Of a DNA stretch of 64,000 nt, positions 21,063 through 32,702 are shown one piece after another. A program made the position numbers and the translations under genes. Origin of the DNA: Pontederia crassipes. Its lineage: Eukaryota > Streptophyta > Magnoliopsida > Commelinales > Pontederiaceae. Numbering within the stretch: the stretch's first letter is position 1; every line of letters starts with the position of its first letter. The stretch spans positions 8,269,501-8,333,500 of the forward strand of contig JAUKPH010000017.1 of assembly GCA_030549335.1 (NCBI GenBank). The letters run 5' to 3'. The notes below the pieces were generated by a model. The model was not told the origin of the DNA. It ran no database searches and worked only from the letters and a program-made list of their open reading frames with translations.

Positions 21063-22195
21063 GAAAAAAAAAGAAAAAAATATACTTTATGCAACACATT
21101 CAGGTGACGGTCCCTGAAGTGGGTACCAGTCACAATCATAGCTTTTCTCCCCTTCCTTTGGACGAGAAGCTGTTGTCCTTCACGACTACTCAACTCAGTT
21201 GTTTGACGATGCAACACAATGGACAGAACTTATGCCATGGAAGGCCATACATAATTATTCTCTATCTTCATTGCCAAGAAAGTGACTTCAAAAAGAAAAG
21301 TTAAATAAATATGAAGGCGTCAATTATCTCCTTTTTGAGGGAGGAGTTCTGGAAACTCTGATGTGCAGGTCAGCTTGACAAAGAGGCAGCTGTCAGAAAG
21401 AACAGGAAAAGCCTTTCCAGCTTATGAAGCTACTACACAACAGGAGCAACTTTGCAAGGTATGCCAAATATATTAGTGGATTATTATTTGTGAACCATGT
21501 TGTTTCCTCTTGGTCATTCGCTTCGGCCAAAATGAAATATGCATTTCATGTTCCCTTGCAAAAAAACATTCAGGAATCGACTGTAGTACATGTTCCAATC
21601 CATTTTGTGAAACGACAAATGACAAAGAATGATATGAAACTATCAATTTTCATTTATTACATTTGATTTTATTTAAACACATCCAAAACTAAAACTAATT
21701 TATCAATTCGATTCCACGACTTGCCGCGCCAAATGGAACTGGTATGCAATTCCCAACCCAACGGTTTGGCTTGACATATTAATGTGTGATGTTATAAAAT
21801 TATTACTCAAGATGAGCAACGGAACGCCGCCACAAATCCATCTGTTGAGAGGAGCGTTAACGTTTCAAACAGGTCGTGCAAAATTCAAAAATATCAAGAT
21901 CGTTATTGTCTTGTGTAAGGCCTCTGATGCAGCCACTTGGGGAAACGGATAACTCATTTCTTGCCAAATTAATCTCTTCCCCAGCCAAAATTTCTTATTT
22001 AGCTTGCATAAGCTATCCTTACATTTTCACCACATTAAATTGTGAAAAAGTATGTCGACGTAACATTTTCGAGCAAAGATATGAAGGGGCCCAAGAAAAA
22101 ATAATGACAATGGGGGAAAATATTCAAGGCTATTTATGCAATTTCCACATGGAACATACACAAGCATAAGGCGTAATATTAAAGATGATGTTTCA
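21063..22195. other. Intergenic region downstream of the ACCase alpha gene
   Basis: Starts with an A-rich tract and then mixed sequence. No full gene was found. One exon-like 90-bp segment (21369-21458) is listed separately. The part nearest 22195 should hold the 3' UTR of the minus-strand ACCase gene; I could not fix its poly(A) site. Confidence 0.5.
21369..21458 (+). other. Orphan exon-like segment, 30 codons
   Basis: A 90-bp open segment between a CAG acceptor (21366-21368) and a GTATGC donor (21459). It translates to a polar peptide that includes LTKRQLSERTGKAFPAY. I do not recognise the family. No neighbouring exon was found, so it may be a captured gene fragment or chance. Confidence 0.25.
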
Positions 22196-25100
22196 TCACC
22201 TTGAATTTCCAGTACCAACTGCTTCTTCTACTGGCGATTCCACTGCATTCTTAACTTTCGCCTTGAGCTCATCCAAATCAATGACAGCAGCAATTCCTTC
22301 TCTTATCTCTTTATTCAAGCTCTCCACCTTTTCTTTGTGACCACTTAAAATCTCTGCCTTCAACTCATCTACCTTGCCTCTTAAACCAGCCACATCTATT
22401 GCCTTTTCTATTTCCTTCTTTGTTATCTCATCAGCCTTGGCTATCTTCTTCTCAAGTCCTAGGCGGGCTGTCATGTCCTTCTTCTTGCCAAAACCGATCA
22501 CCTCCAAATTTGCAGACTCGAACATCCCAGCCAGCTCGTCCTTGGTCTCCTCAAGTTTATCAATTTGATCATCATCCAGCTCCTCTCCTTGTTCCAACTT
22601 CTCACATGCAATTTTCAGGAGCTCCATCTTATTCCTCACCTGTTCTCGAAGCTTTACATTGATTTCATTCTTCAGCTTCTCTCCCTTCGTTTTCTGTTCC
22701 AACAGTCTATTGATATCTTCTAGCATTCCAAGCTTCTGCTTTAGCTCCATATAAGATCCAGGACGGGATAAATTGTTTTGGAACTCCTGTACCAATCTGT
22801 CTACTCTTTCTTTTAGAGCCGGATTCAGAGTAGATGGATCAGAAGACTTGGATATATCCATCTTGAGAGACTCCAACTTCTCTTGTAAGCCCATAGCAAT
22901 GAAGGCATTTGTCATTTCCTTATCTATTTCGAGTTTTAGTTTCTCTATCGTTTCATCAGAGATGGTGGAAACTGGAGAATTGCCATTGGCTTCTAGCACT
23001 GCTTTCTTTAGACTCTGGATTTCCATCTCTATATCAGCTGTAGTTTTAGAAACATCAATTTCCTTCTTCTTCATGTTACGCTTCCTCTCTGGTTCTACGG
23101 GTTCACCTTCCACAAAGCCACCAAGAATTCGGAATTTCATATGACGTTGATCAAGTACACGATCTGTGCCCATTTGTTCAAGCTCCTGAGTGAGAACAAA
23201 ATAACCAGTCACTATAGAAGAAATACTAAGGAATTATCAAACATGACAACATAATACAATGTTGAAGTATTAGAGGATGCCTACTGTAGAATTACGAAAT
23301 ATAATTTTTTTAGAGCTGAATTACCAAATATAATTAGCTTAAGAGCTTTCGGATTTTTGGATAGAACTTAAGCTATAATTACAGGCAGTTTTTCTTGGAA
23401 TAGCAACAATCTTATTTAGAGAATGCTTAGTTTTCTTGAAACGTTGCAGGAGCTAGCACATTTGCTTAATTATCACAATTGCTAGAGCGGATGTACAAAT
23501 CTGAAACAGAATTATGCATGCACATAGGTTATCTGCAGATTGATATACAGGAACAATCTTTTTTTTTTTCATTATGCAAACTAATACAGGAACAATCTTT
23601 TTTTTTTTTTCATTATGCAAACTAGGTGTCATCATTAAGAGTACATTTGGAAGAATATGATTTGAAGCATAAAATAACACATAGTAAAGAGTACCAACAG
23701 GAATGTCATCGAGCAATATGAAGAAAAACAGATGGCAAAGATATCCCTTTTTCGAAGAGAAAGGACTTCATGCAAGAAAAAAAAGTCTAGGTAAAGGAAG
23801 AAAAAGATTCTAGTGGGAATGCAGATGAAAAATGGTAAGTAATAGATACCTCCATAGCCTTTGTGATTGTTATTTTAATCTGTTGAGAAGTCCAAGTGGG
23901 ATCAGTATGTGCACCACCTAGAGGTTCCTGTGAGAAATAATACCATGAAATGAATAAGCAGTGGGTGATACCTAGGATCCAGAAAAAAAAGAACATAATG
24001 CGACCACAATATGTTGTCAGTATGGAACTGTGAATATACTCACAAAGAAATTAGCACTATACATAACCAACAATTGAAAAAGCCAAAAGAAAGAAATGAC
24101 AAATAGAAGGTAGGGCAGTTCAGATTTCATGAAGGAAAATAGAGAACGGGGGAAAATGCAATTATCATGTAATATGATTTTTCAAAACACAACCAAGTCA
24201 ATAATTTGATCTGTGAAGGAGTTGACTCACAGTAAAAAAAGGAATAAAAAAAGACAAATTTGCTCAAGCTCAAACTTAACAAACAACTCTAATTCATCTC
24301 TTTGGCATCTAGATCTAGCAACAAAACATTCCGAATTAACATCTCATGTGTTATTTGTCGTTACAGAGACATCTGTCAATACTTGTGTATAAACCCTCGT
24401 ATTTCTTCAAGAGTGCAGCTCATTTCTGCAATAAAATACCTAGAAAACACCATAACAAACTACTCATTTGTACAACACAATAGCTAGAAAACACAATAGC
24501 AAACTACATTTGATAAACAAAAAATGATGAACCATATTTTAATCTTATCTTAACAAAGTAATTTTCTTTTCAACAATATCCTTTTTAAAAGGGTATTTTC
24601 AACATTCTCTGCTGCAAATAAAAAACCTGTCATTATGAGTGAAAATATTTGAAGGTGGGAAGTGAACTTACTGGAATGATTCCATCTGCAATTTTTAATT
24701 TACAAAGTTCAGTGGCTGTAATCTTCAGCTTCTCAGCTGCCTGAATAAGTGCTGCAAATGTTAAACTAAAGAAACATACCACAGGTTACATAACTTCTTT
24801 TGATCTCTAGAAAGCATGTACCTTTGGAGCAGCTTGGGAGGTCTTCCACAATATTGCAGCACATGCTTCTGGGCTGCATGTAATAAGGACAAAAGTATTG
24901 AATATGTGTTCATCATATAAAAACAATTCTGTTTTTTTTCTGCTAAGACACAGGCTTGTAAATATGAACAGGAAAAAAAAGAAAGCCAATCAGTCAAAAA
25001 GAGACCTCATGTTATAATGGAAATAATCTCCTGCGAACCATGAGAATGCCATCACAAAACAAAAACAAAAGGATGAGCAGTAGATTTCACAAAGAACAGG

Positions 25101-28100
25101 GTGTCAACTGCAATCATTATAAGTCGGGAATACTTATAAACTGTGATCTCTTAATACTTGGAAATACTTGTGGCAAAATCATAAGGCATCCAGCGGACCC
25201 AACTTCTAAGCTACATTGATCTGGTTACCATGCTATGTAACAAAAGCAGTAAAAGATTTTTCAGCACGCTAATCCTTGTTCTTAAATAAGAGAACCAGAA
25301 AGCTGCCATTTTGAATTCCTGTCCATAGTTATAAATTACATAGAAATTCAATTACCTGGCAACATAAAAGACAGAATTCTCCATCATGTACAATTTGTTT
25401 GCACAGCCAATAGCAAGGGCTCCTCCAGATCCGCCTTCCCCAATGACAACCGTTACAATTGGTACTTTGAAGCCAAACATAGCTCTTAAGTTGAAGGCTA
25501 TAGCTTCTCCCTGCATCAGCAAAAAAAGGTTAGATGAAGGGACACGGAATATGAGTAAGATTAAAAAAAACATAAGTAAGAGCATATGATACCTGACCAA
25601 GTTCTTCAGATTTTAGGTCAGCAAAAGCTCCAGGAGTGTCAATAAAGGTGATGATGGGTAATCCATGGTGATCTGCATATCTCATCACGCGTAAAGCTTT
25701 GCGATAACTGCAGAAAACATATGAGCATGTAAGCTAGTTCCTTCTAAAAATTAAAACAACAAATCTACAGTTGAGTCCAAAAATATAGACAACTCATTAT
25801 GCCCAAAATAAGTAATTATATAAACCACGAGAAGAAATGAAACATAACATTTTTTTCAAAGTGAGAAATGAAACATAAAATATTTAGTGTCAGAATCATA
25901 GTTTGCTATTAAATTTCCTGATAAAATCTTAAGTAGTCTGCTATTAAATTTCCAATAAAAAAACACAGTTTTTTCAGGAGTAAAAGAATGATTAGAACTC
26001 CGCCTATGTTTTATAGCCGGTCCCAAACCCGGATAAAGGAGCAGGGTTGTGTTAGGCCCCGACAGCTAGCGTAAAACCCTGTCGAATCTCATGAACATGG
26101 ATCAACGAATATATTGTGTTGTTACTAATAGAGCGGAATGGTGTCATATGATCCATGTAGCCGATCCCACCTAGTTGGATAAGGCTTTGTTGTTGTTGTT
26201 GTTGTAAAAGAATGATTAGACTTTGCTAATCATCCAAATGAATTATGCCAAAAGACACATAATTACCCATGAGGAGTTGGCATTCCAAAGTTACGCTGAA
26301 TATTCTCCTTTGTGTTCCTGCCCTTCTGATGACCAATGAACATATATGTTTTCCCGTCGATGCTTCCAAGTCCAGTGACAATGGCAGGATCATCATAGCC
26401 TGCTCGGTCTCCATGGAGTTCAACCCACTAAAGAAAGGAATCAAGGAATGGTCAATATACAGAAAATATCCAAACGAGAAAAGGAATGTCTTATGATAAA
26501 AAGCTATGGTGGGTGAACCTTGTCAGTGATGTTCAAAACGTGGTCAAGGAAAGTTGGCCGGTTTGGATGACGAGCAATATTCAGACGTTGGATTGGAGTC
26601 AAATGTGTGTACAAGTCTTTTATGGCCTGCAATGTGCAATATCCAAATGTCATGGCCAATATGGCAAAAGTTGCCTTAGGAAAACTAGTAGATGGAACAC
26701 ACAAATCTTCCCAAGTTAGAAGTGAAAAGTTATATGATTTATGAGATAAATATCCAGAAGGCATACATATCCTTCAAAGTTAAGAAGTTTGATTCAATTC
26801 TTTTGATATTGATACTTTGCATATTTCGGTTCACACGTGAAAGTAAGATAAGAGGTGGAGCATGCAATTCGTATGGCTAACTGCAAAAGAAATGCATATG
26901 AAGTGTGAAAAGCCATAGGCTATGCCTACCATCAGCATCAGGACAACTGGACATAAACTTATTGGCACAGTTAATTCATGCAAACCTTCCCATAATGTGC
27001 TTTAGAATTAGAGGCGATGCACTGGGATTTTAAGTTTCTTATCTAATATTTATTCATGTTTCACAAGTTTGAGAATAAAAAAAGACAACACCCAACCTGT
27101 TGATATTTGCTTTCCAATAAATTAATTTGATCACTGAAGTCCAAACCAGTTTCATCCGCCATTTTGCGCACCTGCAGGATAGTGAAAGGTAAAATGGCAT
27201 GGAGAAATCAGGAAGGTCTTAAGTTACTGAATATTAGTTTGCAAAGTTGCCTTTGAAACACTCATTTAACATATTGAGAGCGATATCAAGTAGAGGTCAT
27301 GGATGGAAAATTTACAGTCAGCAGCATCACCCCACATAATCTAAACTGCTGACTGCCAAGAGATGTGTGGTTAGCACATGTCATAAATGAAATAGATATC
27401 TTTCTAAAATTAAATCTTTTTTCAGGAAAAAAAAAAGATGATTGCCAATTTTTGCAACCATCCAGCTTCATTGATTTTTTTTATTTTTGTTTGAGACTCA
27501 GCTTCATTGATGCATGTCTATAAGCATTACACTTCGAGAAGTGTAGTATACAAAAACATACAAGAAGATCCAATTATCTCCCGAAGATTCCTCATGTGCA
27601 AGCCAACAGTCAAAGAAAAGATTATCAATATCTTCATGCACGATTCACAAAAAACACGTGTAGAATTTTTTTTCTGAGGGAAACGGATGTAACATCCAGT
27701 GTCAACCACAATCTGTTGAATAGATGTGAGCAGTCTTTCTCCTCAGAAAAAAAAAAGATGTGAGCAATCCTCCCGTAGCTCAGTCCTTAGCGTCTCAGCA
27801 TTAGGACCATAAATGCACGAGATGAAAAATAGAGCTCTATCAAACTTTCTTGATAATAGAGTAGAGAACAGGAGACTTGGTTCTCTTGAACAAACAGAAA
27901 ACCATCATTCTTCCATCTGATGAGGTAGAGTCTGGGCCGACCAATTGAATTCATTGAACAGAATCCAGTGAAAATCGACCCACCAAACTGCAGCCATATG
28001 CTTCGGGTTTCATCTTTTGAAGTAAGATATCAAATCTACCCTCCATGAGACTATATACCTCCCAAAAGTTCATCTTCTGTTCCTATCCTGAGCCCCTAAA

Positions 28101-29356
28101 CATTTGATGTTAGGACTTTCATATGGAAACTGAATGCAACTCCGAGTTCATCCGCTCTGGTGCGAACCCCAGGCTTACAAATAAGATCTTTTTTCATTTG
28201 TCCTTAGCTTAAATTTTAATCCAAAAGAAACAAAATAACAATCAGCAGATACTTCATTAAATAGGTATTCTATTACTATTTTCACTGAGACCTAGACAAT
28301 AATGATAGTAGAGGTAAGAGCTAGATCTTAAAATATTAAATATTCTTTTTTTATACTACAGCCAAGCACTTTGGCCGACACACATTTTTTCCGCAAAGCA
28401 ATAGATTTCACATTACGCGTTTTATGGATGTGAAATACAAATCAGAATACAGACAGTAATTATGACTGGGGTGAACAATATGTTCTATTGAATGTATATA
28501 AAGTAGTTTCTGAAGTGTCTCACCTACAAACTAAATAGCAAATCAGGAAAACTAGACATCTCAACTCGATCAGTGAATCAAAGCCAGTTCAACCATTAAA
28601 TAGAGTACAGAAATGGAATTTAGTTTTTGAACTCAGTATATTATGAGTAACAGATCAAGTTTTACATGGACTTTTGTTATCTAATAATAACAATCTGACA
28701 GCATATTGACAGCTCCAGAGCTGACGGATCCAATATTGCCCTCTTGATTATGTGAGTCACTTGTCTTAAATTTCTAGAAAGGTAACATATCTGACTCCAA
28801 AAATCGAATCCAATGCTACTAGCACACAGTGACCCTAGGAGATAACCCATTATCCAGTTGAGCCAACCATCTTTAATTGGCTCACATGGAACTTTAATAA
28901 CAGCTAACTTTGGAATTTTTGGAGATCCATGCATATAATGGGAAGTCGGTTAATGGATAAGATTTCCCAAAAGCAACTTACGTCAATAATCTTCTTTTCT
29001 AACTCGACCAATGGTTTCTCAAACTCAAGGGTCACAGTTTTTGGTTTCTCTGTGAGAGGTTTGAAGTGAGATAAATAACTCAAGTGTCCACTTTTCAAGT
29101 TAGGATCAATATCTTCCGGCCAAGGGTACTCATGCTTTTGTCCTTTTTTTATCCTTGCAACAGTATAGAAGCTCCGTCGGCACCCCTTCTTCGAATGTCC
29201 AAATTGCCTTAGCCAAGCACCACTGATCCCACTGAAAAGACCTTTTTGTCGTTCAGCAACTGACACGGACTTCTGCAGATGAAAGTACGAACCAGATACG
29301 AAGCTGGAGCCCTCGCCTCCCACATTCACAGCTGGAGAAAGGGATAAAGAATTCAT
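22196..29356 (-). CDS. CAC3 (accA): Plastid acetyl-CoA carboxylase, carboxyltransferase alpha subunit
   Basis: The alpha half of the carboxyltransferase of the heteromeric plastid ACCase. It moves the carboxyl group from carboxybiotin to acetyl-CoA, giving malonyl-CoA for fatty-acid synthesis, and works with a beta subunit encoded by plastid accD. Ten coding exons, all phase-consistent with GT-AG borders: 29356-28982, 27171-27097, 26626-26519, 26427-26267, 25707-25593, 25510-25356, 24873-24822, 24740-24672, 23927-23850 and 23185-22196 (stop TGA). Predicted 725 aa. Residues 1 to about 65 are Ser/Arg-rich and look like a plastid transit peptide. The core includes [20 protein letters not shown], then [18 protein letters not shown], then [20 protein letters not shown] (GEGGSGG at 302-308). 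The last 329 residues form a charged, heptad-rich coiled-coil tail, as in other plant homologues and absent from bacterial AccA. The start was chosen as the first ATG in frame (29356). Probably intact. Confidence 0.96.
25997..26203 (+). mobile_element. Short RTE-LINE-derived non-autonomous element (copy B)
   Basis: 207 bp in the ACCase intron between 25707 and 26267, opposite to the gene. It begins ACTCCGCC, ends in (TTG)n and has a perfect 17-bp target duplication (25980-25996 and 26204-26220). Its first 110 or so bases, through GAATATATTGTGTT, match the 5' end of the RTE LINE. From GTTACTAATAGAGCGG on it matches the 3' end. It keeps more of the 3' part than copy A. Confidence 0.9.
27172..28981 (-). 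other. Large intron between the first two ACCase alpha coding exons
   Basis: 1.8 kb, phase 0, with donor GTAAGT after codon 125 and an ATCCTGCAG acceptor. The sequence is AT-rich. I saw no nested gene or clear transposon end in it. Confidence 0.85.
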
Positions 29357-29738
29357 CTTCAAATCCTGAAGTCAAAAGGATCGCCAAATTCTTCCGAAGA
29401 CGATGCTAATGCAGCAACTTCGGCCCTGCGTGAAGAAGATCAATTAGCACAAGTACTCAAATCAAAGACAAACTGATCTGCATGTCACATCACATCTTCT
29501 CTGAAGAAGGTGAATCAATATTTCATTAACAATTAATGCAAGCACTACTGCAATCACGTCATATACAAGAGCAATCCTAGCATCTTCTATCCTAAAAGCA
29601 AATCAACAACTGAGCAGCGGAAAACAATGGAATCTCGATCTATTCCCCGAAAAATTATCGTCATCAAGAACAGCGCAACAAAGAAAAAAAACATAAATTG
29701 ATGAGATAAAAACAAGATAAAGTTACTTGGAAAGTACC
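29357..29738 (-). other. 5' leader of the ACCase alpha gene with a probable UTR intron
   Basis: Upstream of the ATG the minus strand shows an acceptor CTTCTTCACGCAG/GG at 29426. Further up is a donor CAG/GTACTT at 29738-29737, giving a likely intron of about 312 bp in the 5' UTR (29426-29737). The first UTR exon would extend upstream beyond 29738. Leader introns are common in plant housekeeping genes. RNA evidence is lacking here. Confidence 0.6.
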
Positions 29739-29989
29739 TGGGAATCCTGGATCCAATCAAGAAGAACGCATTGGGAGAGGGAGACAACGAGGGTGATGTG
29801 GCCGGAACACAGAGTGTGAGAGAGGGAAAGAGAGAAATAAAACGAGAAAACGGAAGGGGAAAAAGAAAAAGGCGATAACTACGAAGTCGCGCTGGGGGTG
29901 AAGGGACACTTGGAAGTCATGTCCAGGAAGTTTGGACCCGGAGGAGGTGCATTGAGATACGTTCGAGGTTCCCATCCGACGGCTAGAAA

Positions 29990-31121
29990 GGAGTGTTTGA
30001 TTGTTTTAGGGTTGGCTCATGCAGTGCAGGATTGATGCTCGGGTTCGTTTGTGTTGGTTTTATCCGCCGGCGAGCTCGGATGAGAGAGATGGTGGGCCTT
30101 GCGTTGTGGGGCCTCTTGTTTCGAATGGATTTGAATCGCTTGGTGGTCAAATTGGGGGTGAAGTATGAACTAGATTGACGTTAACACTAACACTCGGCAG
30201 GAGAGCCGATGAGACACAATTCGCTTGCTTCTATAGGCATCATCCAATGGTTACCGATTACGATGTGTCAATTTATTTTCACTAAAAAATAAAGCATAAA
30301 AGTTAATATGATTAGTTCAGTTAAAAGCTGCGTCTTTAAAATACTTTTTATTACTCACTACCCAAAAAAAAAAAAACTTTTTACTACTGTGTTCGAACGG
30401 GATGTTGGATCAATGAAGATTATTTTTCACAGTCAAACATAAAATTGATATTCTCTTCCTGAAAAAACATAACTTGATTTCATTTCGATCACGAGGTTGG
30501 GACTTAATTAAAGAAAGGAAGAAACCTTTTGTATTAAGCAAGGCTTGCAGTATGCATCTTCTCCAGCAACTCTTAACTCTCTCATCATGATGATGCATTT
30601 CAGAAGAAAAGGAATAAACTTTCTCGTGCCAAGAGTAGTTACCAAAAAAATTAAAAGGAAAATATGATTCAAGTTTGGAACTATTATTATCGGCCTTAGA
30701 GACGCTTACCCCCAAATAAAAACACAAAACTAAGCCCAATTCCCAAGTGGGCTACAGTAGCCCATTAGTACGATACCTACCAAAAGTAGTTATTTTTCTT
30801 CTTCTAAATTTTGAGTGCAAAATGCAAAGGCGTGTCACGTGTGAATCACATGTCTTGAGATAAGATACAATACAACGCAACATGATGACGCTTGTAACGG
30901 CACCACAAGATTAACTAATCATCATTTATTTAACGGCATAATAACTGGCGCCTAATGCCAATTACCTCTATCACCTCCCCAAAGTCATTGCAGGGTTCTT
31001 GCACGCTGCAAATACCTGCAAAAATTTTCATAGTTTTGATAGGCAGCCGGCGAACCAAATCGTATACGAGCAAGCATTCAGATCAATGGAGCGCGATAGC
31101 ACCATAGTACTAAAAAAGGTT
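29990..31121. other. Intergenic region between the ACCase alpha and 231-aa protein genes
   Basis: Should contain the ACCase alpha promoter at its left and the 3' UTR of the next minus-strand gene at its right. Open frames on either strand show no domain. No transposon ends were seen. Confidence 0.5.
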
Positions 31122-31968
31122 TCAGGTCGGTGGGAGACCGGAGAAGACCTCGTCGTCGCCGCCGCAGCGGCCGCATCCGAAGACTGCCGAGACCGCCAAG
31201 ATGTTCACGACGGCCACCCACCCGATGAGGAAAGAGACCGCGCCGATCCGCACCTTCGCCGGGAGCAACAACCCCGACCGTACATCAGTCTCCCTGGAAA
31301 CACTGCCGCCGCGGATCCCGACCTGCGTCGCCGCGTCGAACAGACCCTCCATGGATCCTCCCTTTTCATACAGTGACTTCCCTTTGCTAGTGGTCGCCGG
31401 AGACTCCGCTGCCGCCGCCGTATAATCCTCCTTCTCCGCTCCTTCCATCGTGTCCTTCACCGGAACTCCAACTTCGTCGTCCTCTTCTTCCTTCACGGGG
31501 AAGAGGTCGGACGATCGACCGCCGAACAGTCCGGATCCTAGAATCACGTCGTCGTCCACCTCGAAGGAGGGCAACAGATTTTGAATAGGGCACTGATAAA
31601 ACAAACAGGGTCACAGAAATCACCCAAATGACTCAAAAAACAAAGAAGAGTTAGAGTTTCGATCTCACTTCGTGAAGCTCTTCGGTGACGCTGTTCTCCT
31701 CCGGAGATTGGTCCGCGAAGTCGATCGCTCTGCGGGACGGGTCCTCGGATGCGCCTGCCCCCTTCGCGGCGATCTGTGAGCAAAGCAGAGGGAGTGAGAA
31801 CCGCGAAAGGCAAACGAGAAGAAATAATCAATTGTGTTCAGGAAGAGCCTTCGGGATCTTGGATTCGCCGGAGTTGGAATCCGGCCGCCTGGAGAGAGGA
31901 AGGCCGGCGTCCTTCAGTCGCCCTCGAGACGGAGTCGCGCGCGGGGTTTGGAAGGGCGACGGCTTCAT
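31122..31968 (-). CDS. Hypothetical single-pass membrane protein, 231 aa
   Basis: Family not recognised. Three phase-0 exons: 31968-31849, 31773-31669 and 31592-31122 (231 codons plus stop). Intron 2 (76 bp) is GT-AG. Intron 1 (75 bp) would use a GC donor (AAG/GCTC) with acceptor CTCACAG; without its removal the frame stops soon after codon 40. The N-terminus is basic and rich in Ser/Pro/Arg (MKPSPFQTPRATPSRGRLK). The middle is acidic (VKEEEDDEVG). Residues about 190-213 form one hydrophobic helix (VSFLIGWVAVVNILAVSAVF), followed by a short Cys/Gly tail. This suggests a membrane-anchored protein with most of its length on one side. Its high GC differs from the surrounding DNA, as usual for a plant exon cluster. 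The start fits the first ATG after a TATA-like box. Confidence 0.72.
31774..31848 (-). other. Probable GC-AG intron in the 231-aa protein gene
   Basis: 75 bp. Donor AAG/GCTCTT, acceptor CTTTGCTCACAG/ATC, with a pyrimidine-rich run before the acceptor. It contains an in-frame TGA, and no in-frame GT donor lies nearby. Donor match to GCAAGT is weak, so a different first exon remains possible. Confidence 0.5.
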
Positions 31969-32021
31969 CGTTCGAGCGGGAAAAATTGAAGGCAGGGAGT
32001 GGTGATGAGGACCCGTTAGTT

Positions 32022-32028
32022 GTATATA
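32022..32028 (-). promoter_or_regulatory. TATA-like box of the 231-aa protein gene
   Basis: The minus strand reads ACTATATACA about 55 bp before the chosen ATG, a usual distance for a plant core promoter with a short leader. Confidence 0.45.
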
Positions 32029-32702
32029 GTTATCGTGCTCCGGTTTACCATTTCAATAAAGACGACGAGCTGGCCGAACCGGATGATTAATTAATCATCG
32101 CCCAAATTTTGTTAATTCAATTGACTATACATGGAATCTTACCATATCTTCCTTAAATGTAATCATTTATTTTTCATATAAAAGAAAATGTACAACTATG
32201 CGCAATTTATTTTTTTTTCAAGTTTATATGCATATTCAATCTAAATAATTTCCACCGAAAAAAAAAATGTCAATAATCTGTTCAATAAATAGTTATGTCT
32301 TTCCAGCGAAAAAAAATTATGTCGATAATCTGATTAATAAATAGTTACCCAAGCTTTTTATCATGTTATTATCTTGATTTATTTTTTTTCGGTATTAACT
32401 CAGCATATATGCAGAAGTCTTGATTAGTCAAGTCTGAGGGGTGTAAATATAATCTTGATTTATCTTTTTTTTCTTTCAGTGTCTGCATGTTCCTGCACAT
32501 TTATGCTTCATAAAGATTGCATGGATTTAGAAGGTTGATTCTGTATTGCAAAATGAACGGAAATTGAGAGGAACGGATATGTCCACGATACATAAATTTC
32601 TGACTGATGAAAATGAAATGGACAGTTGTTGAACATGGTATCAACATCACATAAGAAGCAACACATCGTGTCACAGCCATACACATAAAAGACATGTTGT
32701 AT
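32029..32702. other. Short AT-rich spacer with the MYB 3' region
   Basis: About 670 bp between the 231-aa protein gene promoter and the MYB stop codon. It should include the MYB 3' UTR. The phrase CAATAATCTG/TTCAATAAATAGTTA occurs twice near 32270 and 32330, a small tandem duplication. No gene is seen. Confidence 0.5.

Noticed and set aside
22773-23144. Plus-strand 123-codon frame
   Set aside because: It is antisense to the long last exon of the ACCase alpha gene, whose splice phases and family match are clear.
22196-29356. Bacterial contamination as a source of the accA-like gene
   Set aside because: It has nine coding introns with plant splice sites, a transit-type N-terminus and the plant-specific C-terminal tail.
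30999-31376. Plus-strand open frame of 125 codons
   Set aside because: It overlaps antisense the last exon of the 231-aa protein gene; the GC-rich exon keeps its complement open by composition. No domain seen.
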